Shown piece by piece: positions 1 through 7,694 of a stretch of DNA of 43,422 nt. Source of the DNA: a virus; the IMG/VR virus record IMGVR_UViG_3300006919_000109, positions 1 to 43,422 of that record; one strand, given 5' to 3'. Within the stretch, counting starts at the first letter, position 1. Every line of letters starts with the position of its first letter. Below the pieces are notes generated by a model, which did no database searches, was not told the DNA's origin, and worked only from the letters and a program-made list of their open reading frames with translations. The translations under genes and the position numbers were made by a program.

Positions 1-764
1 ACCTTGCTTTTTTCTGGAGCAGGTACAGCTGCTGGTTCTTCAGCTTGCTTTGGTTGCTCACACAAGAAGTGAGTATTAAAAGCTTCTTCAAGCTCATCAA
101 AAGATAGAACTTTAAGAACATCATCCAAATCATGAACTGAGTTATAGATAGCTTCCATCTTCTTCTTATCTTCTCCAACGCCTGGAATTTCTCCAGATGA
201 AGCAAATCGAGAAGAAACAAATGTCGGATATTCACCTTGTCGTTCAACCTTAATCTTAAAAGAACAACCTTCTGGTGAAAGGTCAAAAATACGTTCACCG
301 AATTCATCTGCATCTTCACCGTTCATAGCTTCATCCATAATCTTTTGGAGCTGTTTGCCATAACGAAGGATCTTAACCTTACCGTTATTTTCTGGATCGT
401 TAGTATCATTAATAACGTATACATTAACAAACCAGTTTTCTCGCCTCATAAGCTTCTTAGCTTTTTCAACTTGCTCAACAGTACCATGCTTAAGCAACCT
501 CAAACGACCTTCTGCAATCGGGTCACGCTCTCCCCAAGTACTGGGGGATACAAATTGAACATACTCTCCAGTTGCGTATGATTCCCAACCAAAATTAAAG
601 TAATGGAAGAATGTTTTCTTCGGTTCTTCAAGATTAGGTACCAGACGAACAGTATAGGTATGCCCTGGTGGAGTCCTAAGAATTTCCCGTACACCGGATT
701 TAGCTTTGGACTTGTTAAGTTCTTCCTTAATGGATTCGAACATTGACTTAGTGAATTTACTCAT
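1..764 (-). CDS. 32: Single-stranded DNA-binding protein gp32, C-terminus cut by window edge
   Basis: This is a T4 gp32-like ssDNA-binding protein that coats ssDNA in replication, recombination and repair. I translated it from the ATG at 764; about 254 codons are present and the frame runs off the left edge. The N-terminus is basic (MSKFTKSMFESIKEEL), followed by the OB-fold start with LRTPPGHTYTVRLVP and FFHYFNFGWES. An acidic, Pro/Ala-rich tail begins near the edge, as expected for the gp32 C-terminal partner-binding tail. The zinc-finger cysteines of T4 gp32 are absent; that segment reads FVSPSTWGERDPIAE. It lies directly downstream of a gp59-like gene, the T4 order. No promoter is obvious in the 6 nt gap, so cotranscription is likely. 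Confidence 0.88.
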   Translation of the reverse strand, partial: MSKFTKSMFESIKEELNKSKAKSGVREILRTPPGHTYTVRLVPNLEEPKKTFFHYFNFGWESYATGEYVQFVSPSTWGERDPIAEGRLRLLKHGTVEQVEKAKKLMRRENWFVNVYVINDTNDPENNGKVKILRYGKQLQKIMDEAMNGEDADEFGERIFDLSPEGCSFKIKVERQGEYPTFVSSRFASSGEIPGVGEDKKKMEAIYNSVHDLDDVLKVLSFDELEEAFNTHFLCEQPKQAEEPAAVPAPEKSK

Positions 765-770
765 ATCTTT

Positions 771-1439
771 TTATCGTTTTAGTTTTTTATCTATTATGTT
801 TTTTATTTCATTCAAGCCTGATTTACAGACCCGTTTACAATTCTCAGAACGTAAATAAGCCATTCTGAATTTCGTAAAGTCATTATATAAGTCCCCAAAC
901 ATAAAGGCAAGCAAATCATGAGGACTTTCAAAAAATTTTTTCTCAAAACCATCTATAGCAAATAGCGTATAAATGTCAACCTTTCTATCTTTTAAATGTA
1001 AAATAAAATCCGGGAATTGGCCACTACTTTTTTCAGAAAGATACATATTAAGAGGAATCTTTTTCTTCATACAATATTTGTATACGAACATCATCGACTC
1101 TTTACACTTTTTGATAGCAATTTCAGAATCAGGACTTTGTTTATCCTTTTTCTTCATATACATTGTATATATACTTCTAGCTTTAGCTGAAATATAAAAT
1201 TTTAAATCATAAAAAGCTTTAGTATCGTTTTTATAAATAGCATACGGTGCTATAAAGAAATCGTTTATACTAACATTTTGATGCCTCTCGAAAAAATTTG
1301 CAAGCTTTTTTACAGGTACATAATGTTGTTGTTCCTCAAAACCGTCAAAATTTTCTCTGAGTTTGAATGGTTGGTTATTTTTGCTTCTTGATATTGCAAG
1401 GTATGTATTATAGATGCGCTTTTCTAAGGGTGTTACCAT
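771..1439 (-). CDS. 59: gp59-like helicase loader
   Basis: This is probably the T4 gp59 family helicase-assembly factor, which loads gp41 helicase onto gp32-coated ssDNA. At 222 residues it is close to T4 gp59 (217), all-helical and lysine-rich. It sits immediately upstream of gp32, as in T4. The C-terminal part (VDIYTLFAIDGFEKKF, then a helix ending FTKFRMAYLRSENCKRVCKSG) follows the T4 gp59 pattern of a short helix, an LLDSF-like core and a basic final helix. The call rests on length, pattern and synteny rather than a catalytic motif. The start overlaps the preceding gene by 32 nt. A weak TCGAAA-N16-TAAAAT six bases before the ATG could be its own promoter. Confidence 0.66.
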   Translation of the reverse strand: MVTPLEKRIYNTYLAISRSKNNQPFKLRENFDGFEEQQHYVPVKKLANFFERHQNVSINDFFIAPYAIYKNDTKAFYDLKFYISAKARSIYTMYMKKKDKQSPDSEIAIKKCKESMMFVYKYCMKKKIPLNMYLSEKSSGQFPDFILHLKDRKVDIYTLFAIDGFEKKFFESPHDLLAFMFGDLYNDFTKFRMAYLRSENCKRVCKSGLNEIKNIIDKKLKR

Positions 1440-1701
1440 GATAGGATTTTAAAAATCTTTTTATATATTTCGATTTGTAAATATTTGGATCGCATTCAAG
1501 AAAATATCTTATACAATCAATATCGCTTTCAAAGCTGCATAGAGTTTTAAATAATTTCAAGAATCTTTCCTCTTGTAGAAGTATAATTAAAATATTAGCG
1601 TAGTTCAAGCGTTTATTTTTTAATAAACAAATAAAAGAGCAAGCTTTATTAAAATTATTTTTAGTTTCTATATAACAAATTGAATCAAATGGCTGCATCA
1701 C
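1408..1701 (-). CDS. Hypothetical protein, 97 aa
   Basis: I do not recognise this protein. It is short, helical, and rich in Leu, Ile, Lys and Cys (MMQPFDSICYIETKNNFNKA at the start), with no membrane segment or motif I can name. It ends 32 nt inside the gp59-like gene and begins directly after the stop of the DHH-family gene, so it belongs to the gp41 to gp32 replication operon. T4 has the late co-activator gp33 near this place, but I see no gp33-like sequence, so I do not assign that function. Confidence 0.6.
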   Translation of the reverse strand: MMQPFDSICYIETKNNFNKACSFICLLKNKRLNYANILIILLQEERFLKLFKTLCSFESDIDCIRYFLECDPNIYKSKYIKRFLKSYHGNTLRKAHL

Positions 1702-2604
1702 TTAGTTTACTATATAAGGCTTTAGTAATTTCGTGAAATTTAAAAACTTTTCGGTTATTTCCCCACTAGCAGCGTATTTATAACCATCTCCATTACAAAG
1801 TTTTTTTGCAAGTTTATCTAGTTTCATTTCACAAACTTTATTCCTCCTAAAATAAACTCTATTAGCTTCCGTATTAACTATAGCTATAACATCTGCGTTA
1901 TAACTTTCAAATAATTCATCGCTTATTTCCGTTATACAACAGTCTGCGAAAGTAGCGATAAAATTATAAATTTTATCTTTTATTGGTAATTTAGTTGTAA
2001 AAAGCTGAAGGTTTCTTATTACATTTTCACATTTTTTATTTAAAAATACTAATTGATTTTTTTGATATTTATCAAAGCCAAAAAAGCCTTTATTATATTT
2101 TTCGTGAAAATCTAAAACCCTAGAATAAGAAGTCTTATTCCAAAATAGAGTTTCCATATCTTTAGATAGCTGTAGAGAATAGTTTCTACTTACAGCATCA
2201 TCAATTAATACAACTAACAGTTTTTGCTGTTCAGTTGGTTTGTACTTAAACCCTTTCTTAAATAAACTAAAAGTTAATCTTGTACTCGAACCATCTTCCT
2301 TAGCAATAACTTTCGCCAATTTAAAATTATGTTCGTTTTCCAAGAAAGCTTTATGAGCAGAAATAATAAATACATTCCCGCTATCAATTACTTCCTCTAA
2401 CCCAGATACATCAACCCCTAGAATAGTAATTTTAGAGAAATCTGAAAACGAGTTCTTGTCAAAAAATTGACGAATTTTTTCGCCAGCTGTCTTTTGAGTT
2501 ACCTCATACAGTATAGGTTTATTTTCAGCGACCCATGTATAAAGTACGTAACACCCAGCTCCGTCTAAATCATTATTAACAATTACTAGTTCAGGCTTTT
2601 TCAT
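1702..2604 (-). CDS. Divergent DHH/DHHA1-family phosphoesterase-like protein
   Basis: This resembles the DHH superfamily (RecJ, NrnA-type nanoRNases). Motif I is NNDLDGAGC at about residues 10-18 (family pattern xxDxDGxx). Motif II is ILGVDVSG near residue 64. Motif III, which gives the family its name, reads IISAHKAF near residue 82 instead of DHH. Motif IV is LVVLIDDAV near residue 133. A C-terminal DHHA1-like glycine loop is present as NGDGYKYAASGEI (about 273-285). Known members cleave short oligonucleotides or ssDNA. The degenerate motif III makes catalysis uncertain here. It overlaps gp41 by 4 nt and sits between helicase and helicase loader, so a role at the replication fork is plausible but inferred. 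Confidence 0.68.
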   Translation of the reverse strand: MKKPELVIVNNDLDGAGCYVLYTWVAENKPILYEVTQKTAGEKIRQFFDKNSFSDFSKITILGVDVSGLEEVIDSGNVFIISAHKAFLENEHNFKLAKVIAKEDGSSTRLTFSLFKKGFKYKPTEQQKLLVVLIDDAVSRNYSLQLSKDMETLFWNKTSYSRVLDFHEKYNKGFFGFDKYQKNQLVFLNKKCENVIRNLQLFTTKLPIKDKIYNFIATFADCCITEISDELFESYNADVIAIVNTEANRVYFRRNKVCEMKLDKLAKKLCNGDGYKYAASGEITEKFLNFTKLLKPYIVN

Positions 2605-3956
2605 CTACTTTTAGCTTCTTCTTCCGTTATTTCATCCGAAAAGGTTCTTAAAGCTTCGGAAGTATTTACTACGTCATCATCAGCATTCAATGTATTATCT
2701 TCAGATAAGGTAAGTGTAGGGTAATCAATAGCCATACTAACTGCTCCAAAGTTTGGACCGTATCGATTCTTCATCATACACATTTTGATCACGTTTAACT
2801 CTCTATCTTCATCTAGCTGCCAAAGACCCATAATAACGTCAGCGGTAGCAGCTGTACCAATACTCTCACTAATTGAATCCATCCCAGGATTTTCTGTATC
2901 AAACCCAGATCGATTCAACTGAGTAGCTGTAATAATAGGGCATTCAAAGAAGTAGCTCATTGCTCGTATACTTTCAGCAACATGTTTAATTCTTTCATAA
3001 CCATTATCACCTTTACCCTGTACAAGATTTAAATAATCAATAACAATTGCATCAAACTGATAACCTGTCTGCTCAATCTTTTTCACAAATGCTGTCAACT
3101 GAGAGGATGTCATTGTGTTTGGTGGAAACTCTTTAACTAGAATTCTCGAGCTAGGTAGTTTCATTTTTTTACCCTGTACGATTGCCTTTAAGCTATCTGT
3201 ATTATTAGGGAGATCGTTAAATGGTATTTGAGAGATATTTGCAGATATACGCTTACAATAAGCCTTCTCAGACATTTCAAGAGAGATAATAAGAACACTC
3301 TTATTTTGATTCGCTATATTTTGAGCAACGTTCTGAAGAAAAATACTCTTACCAACATTCGTCTCACCAGCAAACACGTATAGAGATCTACCGTCTTCAA
3401 GAAAACCACCACCAAGCTTTTTATCTAACCAGGACCAACCAGTAGAAATAGTTTTATCTACGTTTTGAAGATCATTACAATGTTTATCAATCTCTGAATA
3501 ATATTCATGACCTTTTTCATTTGCTAAAGACACCGAACAAGCACCTTCAAACATATCTAAAATTTGACCTGTATCTATAGCATCATTTCTAGAGCAAATA
3601 TCTGTTACAGCAAGCATTGTATTAAAGACAGTTCTTTCTCTAATAAACTGCTCAGTATTGTCCATAAGCTCTTTCTTATCACCTGGTTTATCTATAACTT
3701 TAAACGCTTCTACTAACTTTTTAAAAGAGTCTTTTAATTCTTCTGTAGTTAAATAACTTTTTACTTCTGTTAGTGTAGGTGGCTGGGATCTTTCTTCAAA
3801 AAAGTCTGTAATGATACCAATAATATTTTTTATATCTCTATTATTAAAAATATCTGGTTTCATATATTGTACAACTGTAGATAGATAATTTTCATCTGTC
3901 AAACAGTTAAACAAAATGACGTTTTCAAAAAAGTTAGTATCGATTTTTTTATTCAT
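2601..3956 (-). CDS. 41: Replicative DNA helicase gp41 (DnaB family)
   Basis: This is the hexameric 5'-3' replicative helicase. It has an N-terminal helical domain of about 170 residues, then a RecA-like ATPase core with Walker A GETNVGKS (about 197-204), Walker B DAIVIDYLNLV near residue 295 and an arginine-finger region KMCMMKNRYGPNFG. The 451 residues compare with about 475 for T4 gp41. The ATG overlaps the stop of the upstream glycosyltransferase (TAATG), and the 3' end overlaps the DHH gene by 4 nt, so this is one tightly coupled operon. The C-terminus is acidic (EEITEEEAKSR). Confidence 0.95.
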   Translation of the reverse strand: MNKKIDTNFFENVILFNCLTDENYLSTVVQYMKPDIFNNRDIKNIIGIITDFFEERSQPPTLTEVKSYLTTEELKDSFKKLVEAFKVIDKPGDKKELMDNTEQFIRERTVFNTMLAVTDICSRNDAIDTGQILDMFEGACSVSLANEKGHEYYSEIDKHCNDLQNVDKTISTGWSWLDKKLGGGFLEDGRSLYVFAGETNVGKSIFLQNVAQNIANQNKSVLIISLEMSEKAYCKRISANISQIPFNDLPNNTDSLKAIVQGKKMKLPSSRILVKEFPPNTMTSSQLTAFVKKIEQTGYQFDAIVIDYLNLVQGKGDNGYERIKHVAESIRAMSYFFECPIITATQLNRSGFDTENPGMDSISESIGTAATADVIMGLWQLDEDRELNVIKMCMMKNRYGPNFGAVSMAIDYPTLTLSEDNTLNADDDVVNTSEALRTFSDEITEEEAKSR

Positions 3957-4660
3957 TAGTAGTTATTGAAATAGTCTATAAAATATTTCTCGCTTTGCAA
4001 GTATTCTTCTGAAAAACTTTTTAAGCCGGGAGATTCATGTACAACATAAATAGGCGCTGTACCCATACGCAAACCTTTCTTATTTGCATCTAAACAAAAT
4101 ATAAGATCGTAATGATGAAACATAACATTTTCATCCCATTTAAGATCTTTTTCTTTTACAGTGTGAGTATGTACAGCTAAAAATAAACCATCCATTAAAG
4201 AACATCTTCTCCCAAACGGTCCAAAAGATGTAACAAACTCTTTATTATCTTCTGTAAAGTGAGATACAGCCCCACTCATTGTTTCTCTAGGACACATAAG
4301 ATGCCACAGACCATGGTTTTTGAGCTGAGGGTTTGCTCCTCCAGCTAAACCAACAATATCAAATTGAGCAAAACCCATTTCTAGTTTACTTTGAAGAAAA
4401 CCTTCTGTAATAAAAACATCGTCATGTATGTAAACTACCGCGTCAAACTTATCATAATACTTTCTCGCTTTATTATATTGAACAGAAAGGGATTTTGTAT
4501 TTTCATAATTAACTACAAGCTCACTTTCAAACCTTAATCCAGTAAAATGATTATCTGATTTCTCTTTTGTCTTATCTGTTACTAGACTTTTATAAAGAGG
4601 ACTATACTCTATAAAAGCTTTCTTATTTAATTTTGTACAAGTATAAAATAATATTTTCAT
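3956..4660 (-). CDS. Glycosyltransferase, GT-A fold, PF13712-like
   Basis: This is a small glycosyltransferase-like protein of 234 residues. The DxD-type metal/nucleotide-sugar site appears as VVYIHDDVFI near residue 75-84. It is followed by GLAGGANPQ and a conserved late segment SLMDGLFLAVHT and MFHHYDLIFCLDA, typical of the glycosyltransferase-like family seen in marine phages and capsular gene clusters. The acceptor is unknown and could be phage DNA, a virion protein or a host glycan. It overlaps gat by 4 nt upstream and gp41 by 1 nt downstream, so it is made with the replication operon, not with structural genes. That timing favours an intracellular target. Confidence 0.75.
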   Translation of the reverse strand: MKILFYTCTKLNKKAFIEYSPLYKSLVTDKTKEKSDNHFTGLRFESELVVNYENTKSLSVQYNKARKYYDKFDAVVYIHDDVFITEGFLQSKLEMGFAQFDIVGLAGGANPQLKNHGLWHLMCPRETMSGAVSHFTEDNKEFVTSFGPFGRRCSLMDGLFLAVHTHTVKEKDLKWDENVMFHHYDLIFCLDANKKGLRMGTAPIYVVHESPGLKSFSEEYLQSEKYFIDYFNNY

Positions 4661-5283
4661 ATAAAAAATGGTGAATGGGTTTCGAAATGTGTATATTCAG
4701 TATCAATTCCATCCTTTGTTACTGAAGCAAGCTTACCTTCTGGAAACTCTTTTGAACCTTCAAACTCAGTAGATGAAAAGTCGCCTTCATCATTATAAAA
4801 TAACGTTGATCCACTACGAGCTAAGAGCAATTCGTCTGCCTTAGTATTGTAAATTAACAGACTAAATGTACCTTCTAATACCTCACAAGCAGCTCTAGGA
4901 CCAATTTCATAACACAACTCAGGTATAATGCTAGAATCTACTTTATACTTTTTAAAGTTTTCTAGCTTGTAAGATTTAACTAACGGTTTTACATTAGTAA
5001 TAATACCGTTATGACAGACCTCATAACTCTGATACTCAAATGGGTGAGTTGTATCCTTATCAAATTTTTGATTCTCAGTAGTAGGGGCTTGACAATGACC
5101 TATGTAGTATTTACCGTCTGGTAATCTAGCATCATTCATTTGACCTTCTTTTGTCCAAGAACCTATATCTCGGTTTTTGTGGTCAAGCACACGTACATGA
5201 TGAGCAGAAATGCCTCTTTGCTTGTTCAGATTATATAATTTAATAAACGTTTCTCTATTTTTTGAACCAAATATAGCGCACAT
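4657..5283 (-). CDS. gat: Class II (Ntn) glutamine amidotransferase, Gat
   Basis: This is a glutaminase-type amidotransferase domain of 208 residues. I chose the ATG at 5283 because it puts the nucleophile Cys at residue 2 (MCAIFG), which class II enzymes require; an in-frame ATG 57 nt further upstream would bury it. The glutamine pocket shows GHCQAPTT and CHNGIITN. In GlmS-like enzymes the first motif carries Arg (GHTRxxT), here Gln. There is no synthase domain, so the ammonia acceptor must be a partner. QueC lies 7 nt upstream in the same operon, and Gat-QueC fusions are known to make archaeosine-type amidines, so Gat plausibly feeds NH3 to QueC or to preQ0. A TATAAT ends 6 nt before the ATG, but I see no -35. 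Confidence 0.85.
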   Translation of the reverse strand: MCAIFGSKNRETFIKLYNLNKQRGISAHHVRVLDHKNRDIGSWTKEGQMNDARLPDGKYYIGHCQAPTTENQKFDKDTTHPFEYQSYEVCHNGIITNVKPLVKSYKLENFKKYKVDSSIIPELCYEIGPRAACEVLEGTFSLLIYNTKADELLLARSGSTLFYNDEGDFSSTEFEGSKEFPEGKLASVTKDGIDTEYTHFETHSPFFI

Positions 5284-5290
5284 AATTTTA

Positions 5291-6013
5291 TTATATATTT
5301 TTCTCTTCAACAGGCCAGTTAATATTACGGTTATATACAAGCGGATCTTTCATATTATTGTCTAAGAAACCTTTTATTCTGCTTGAACAGGCAGGGCAAT
5401 GACCGCAAGAAAGTTCATTACCTTCATAACATGTCCAAGTATCTTCAAAAGGCACTTCACTTCTGATACCTAGTTGAATAATATCTTTCTTATCAAGAGT
5501 AATAAGAGGTGTACGAATAGTAATTTTATTCTTTCGGTTCAGTCCAACGATATTGTTTAGACTGCTGAAGAACTCTTCGCTACCGTCCCAGTAACCAGCT
5601 TGAGAATCTACAAGAGCGCTACCATAATATACCTCTTGAGCTCCATTAGACTCTGCATAAGAACATAAGATAGATAGCATCATTAGATTTCTAAACGGTA
5701 CATAGTTTACAGTCTGAGGGTCTCCTAAAACATCTTTAGTTTTCGCTACATCAATATTTTCGTTTGTAAGAGAAGAAGAGGTAGCTATATCTGAGAAAAA
5801 ACTTAAGTCTACAACTTCGTGAAAAATTTGGCATGCTGTTTGTTCTTGTAAGTTCTCCACTAAAGCAAAGGCTGCATCGATTTCTTTTTTAGCGTGTCTT
5901 TGATTATAAAAGAACGTAATAGCGTAAATCTCATCGTATCTTTTAGATTTAGCTGCATCGTAAATCATTACAGTGGAATCTAAACCACCACTTACTGGAA
6001 TAACACATTTCAT
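5291..6013 (-). CDS. queC: 7-cyano-7-deazaguanine (preQ0) synthase QueC
   Basis: QueC converts 7-carboxy-7-deazaguanine to preQ0 with ATP and ammonia. The ATP-pyrophosphatase PP-loop SGGLDST is at residues 8-14 when translation starts at the ATG at 6013; an upstream in-frame ATG would add 13 hydrophobic residues with no family support. The zinc-binding cysteines are near the C-terminus in CYEGNELSCGHCPACSSR. At 240 residues the length is normal. It is first in a minus-strand operon with gat, a glycosyltransferase and gp41. A uvsX terminator lies just upstream, and a TTGCTT-N17-TATTAT promoter ends 7 nt before the ATG, so it is transcribed on its own. Confidence 0.95.
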   Translation of the reverse strand: MKCVIPVSGGLDSTVMIYDAAKSKRYDEIYAITFFYNQRHAKKEIDAAFALVENLQEQTACQIFHEVVDLSFFSDIATSSSLTNENIDVAKTKDVLGDPQTVNYVPFRNLMMLSILCSYAESNGAQEVYYGSALVDSQAGYWDGSEEFFSSLNNIVGLNRKNKITIRTPLITLDKKDIIQLGIRSEVPFEDTWTCYEGNELSCGHCPACSSRIKGFLDNNMKDPLVYNRNINWPVEEKNI

Positions 6014-6020
6014 ATATAGG

Positions 6021-6049
6021 ATAATAGAATAGAAAATAAAAAAAAGCAA
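6021..6049 (-). promoter_or_regulatory. Candidate early promoter of queC-gat-gp41 operon
   Basis: On the minus strand TTGCTT (6049-6044), a 17 nt spacer and TATTAT (6026-6021) precede the queC ATG by 7 nt. The -35 overlaps the stem of the uvsX terminator. The geometry matches stronger promoters elsewhere in the window. Confidence 0.45.
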
Positions 6050-6067
6050 CAAGTAAATGTTGCTTTT
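6038..6067 (-). terminator. Rho-independent terminator after uvsX
   Basis: A perfect 9 bp stem (6042-6050 with 6059-6067, arms AAAAGCAAC/GTTGCTTTT) encloses an 8 nt loop. On the minus strand it is followed by a run of eight U (complement of 6038-6045). It lies 22 nt past the uvsX stop and before queC. Confidence 0.88.
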
Positions 6068-6089
6068 ACGATATTATTTTTAAAAAGAC

Positions 6090-7220
6090 TTATTCGTCTT
6101 CATCTTCAGCGGGTTCTCCCATTAAGGATTCTACTTTATCTTCAGTATCATTACCGTATTTCCATTTTGCGGTAATAGACTCTTCAATCGCTGGAATAAT
6201 CTTTTCATCCCAAAACTCTTTATCATCTCTGAACGTTTTGAAATAGCCAAGCTTCGTACCATCTGCAAGCATATAAGTAGAACCAGTTTGAACCATTATA
6301 CCATTATCAACAGCAAGCTCTTTAATACCTGAATACTTGTTCAAACCTGACAAGAAGTTCAAATACATTTCCGCTTGAAGGAATTGTGGTACAAAACGAT
6401 TCTTAACAGTAAGAGCTCGTAGTGTAACCCCGCTATAGCTCTTAGCGTTACTTAACATCTGATCTTTATCATTTGTCTGATCTTGTTTTTCATATTTAGC
6501 TGCTAGCTGTACTAGTACGCTTGCAAGATAAACAGGACCTTTACCACCAGATTGCTGCTTAATTAACGACGGATACATCGCAGCAGGGTCTTCATACGTA
6601 TGATTACTAAAGAGAATAGTTGTACCAGTTTTAGCAGCCTTATACGTAAGAGTTCTCATCATAGATTTGAGCTGTTTAGCTCTCAAACCCATGTCATTAG
6701 CTGACTTATCTGCGGCAGCATCATTTAACTCTTTCTGTGCAGAAAGATTTCCAAGAGAATCAATACTAATGATAAACTTACCTTTTAGTTCAGGTTTATT
6801 CTCAATAGTTTCAAGCATCTTAAAGATCTGATTTCTACAATTCTCAACAGTATCTACAGGTACATACTTCGCTTTTTCAGGATCAAGACCAACGCTTTTT
6901 GCACTTTTACTATCAACCGCAACCTCTGTATCGAAAATGACCGGAATCATTCCTTTCTTTTGAGCATTCCCTAAAATCTTATTAATAATATAAGTCTTAC
7001 CAGTCATCGAAGGACCAGAAAAGCCTGTAATACGACCCTTAGGAACACCACCAAAGAGAGAACCGGATATAATAGCATTTAGTACCATACACCCGGTATC
7101 AATCCATTCTGTTACGGCTGATAAAGTTTGATCTGAAAGAAAGCCCGCTTCTGGGTTAATTTTTTCTAAGGCGAGAAATACATCATCAATCGCCTTGTCT
7201 ACTTTTTTATCAGCACTCAT
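6090..7220 (-). CDS. uvsX: UvsX RecA-like recombinase
   Basis: UvsX forms the presynaptic filament and catalyses strand exchange in phage recombination-dependent replication. Walker A is GFSGPSMTGKTY (about 65-76), Walker B the hydrophobic strand FIISIDSLGNL near 155, and loop L2 spans the NHTYEDPAAMYPSLIKQQSGG region. The 376 residues compare with 391 for T4, and the C-terminus is acidic (GEPAEDEDE), as in T4 UvsX. It has its own promoter (TTGATT-N16-TATCAT) ending 6 nt before the ATG, and a strong terminator behind it, so it is probably a single-gene transcript. Confidence 0.95.
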   Translation of the reverse strand: MSADKKVDKAIDDVFLALEKINPEAGFLSDQTLSAVTEWIDTGCMVLNAIISGSLFGGVPKGRITGFSGPSMTGKTYIINKILGNAQKKGMIPVIFDTEVAVDSKSAKSVGLDPEKAKYVPVDTVENCRNQIFKMLETIENKPELKGKFIISIDSLGNLSAQKELNDAAADKSANDMGLRAKQLKSMMRTLTYKAAKTGTTILFSNHTYEDPAAMYPSLIKQQSGGKGPVYLASVLVQLAAKYEKQDQTNDKDQMLSNAKSYSGVTLRALTVKNRFVPQFLQAEMYLNFLSGLNKYSGIKELAVDNGIMVQTGSTYMLADGTKLGYFKTFRDDKEFWDEKIIPAIEESITAKWKYGNDTEDKVESLMGEPAEDEDE

Positions 7221-7226
7221 ATATCT

Positions 7227-7254
7227 ATGATAAATTACCTTCTAAATAAATCAA
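7227..7254 (-). promoter_or_regulatory. Early promoter of uvsX
   Basis: TTGATT (7254-7249), a 16 nt spacer and TATCAT (7232-7227) lie on the minus strand. The -10 ends 6 nt before the uvsX ATG, so +1 would fall on the start codon. Confidence 0.68.
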
Positions 7255-7256
7255 GG

Positions 7257-7658
7257 TTATTCATCAAAAAGTTTAACTACCTTTGCTTGACCTGCTGATT
7301 GAGCTGCTTCAGCTGGAGTAGCAATTGTAGGTTGATCTGGTGTGATAATTGCGCTCGGGTTAAACATCTTTTCGTATTGTTCAACGAGCTTATCGTCAAG
7401 ATTAACATCATCTCCAAAAGTAATATTACCCTTGTTGAATGACCATACAGTATCATCCTTATCCTTTTCTTTAAGAAATTCATTAAAGAAAAATGGAAGT
7501 ACTTGAACTTGAAGTTGACCTGTTTGCTGATTAGGTACAACGTTAATAATAGCCGGGTTCTTTACCTTGACTACTTCCTTATTTGATGAAACCTGTTCGC
7601 CGTAAATTGTACGACCAATTCCATCTACGAATACAATAATTTCTTTTTTATCTGCCAT
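7257..7658 (-). CDS. Conserved-type hypothetical protein between uvsX and gp43
   Basis: This 133-residue protein has no named function that I recognise. The first 65 residues are a run of short beta-like strands (VFVDGIGRTIYGEQV, KVKNPAIINVVP, GQLQVQVLPFFFNEFL), which look like a small beta-barrel, perhaps Sm- or SH3-like; that is inference. The C-terminal third is disordered and Ala/Pro/Gln-rich, ending in an acidic KVVKLFDE. Its place between the recombinase and DNA polymerase suggests a replication accessory role. It has its own TTGATT-N17-TATATT promoter, with the -10 ending 6 nt before the ATG. Confidence 0.8.
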   Translation of the reverse strand: MADKKEIIVFVDGIGRTIYGEQVSSNKEVVKVKNPAIINVVPNQQTGQLQVQVLPFFFNEFLKEKDKDDTVWSFNKGNITFGDDVNLDDKLVEQYEKMFNPSAIITPDQPTIATPAEAAQSAGQAKVVKLFDE

Positions 7659-7664
7659 AACATT

Positions 7665-7693
7665 AATATATAATAGGTTTACTTAAAAATCAA
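7665..7693 (-). promoter_or_regulatory. Early promoter of the 133-aa gene
   Basis: TTGATT (7693-7688), a 17 nt spacer and TATATT (7670-7665) lie on the minus strand, with the -10 ending 6 nt before the ATG at 7658. It sits in the short gap after the gp43 stop. Confidence 0.6.
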
Positions 7694-7694
7694 G

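Noticed and set aside
1408-1701. gp33 late co-activator by synteny with T4 59-33-32
   Set aside because: The order is different (it lies before gp59) and the sequence shows none of the gp33 features I know.
5284-5340. Longer gat reading frame with a hydrophobic N-terminus
   Set aside because: Class II amidotransferases need Cys at position 2, given by the ATG at 5283, and the extension overlaps the end of queC.
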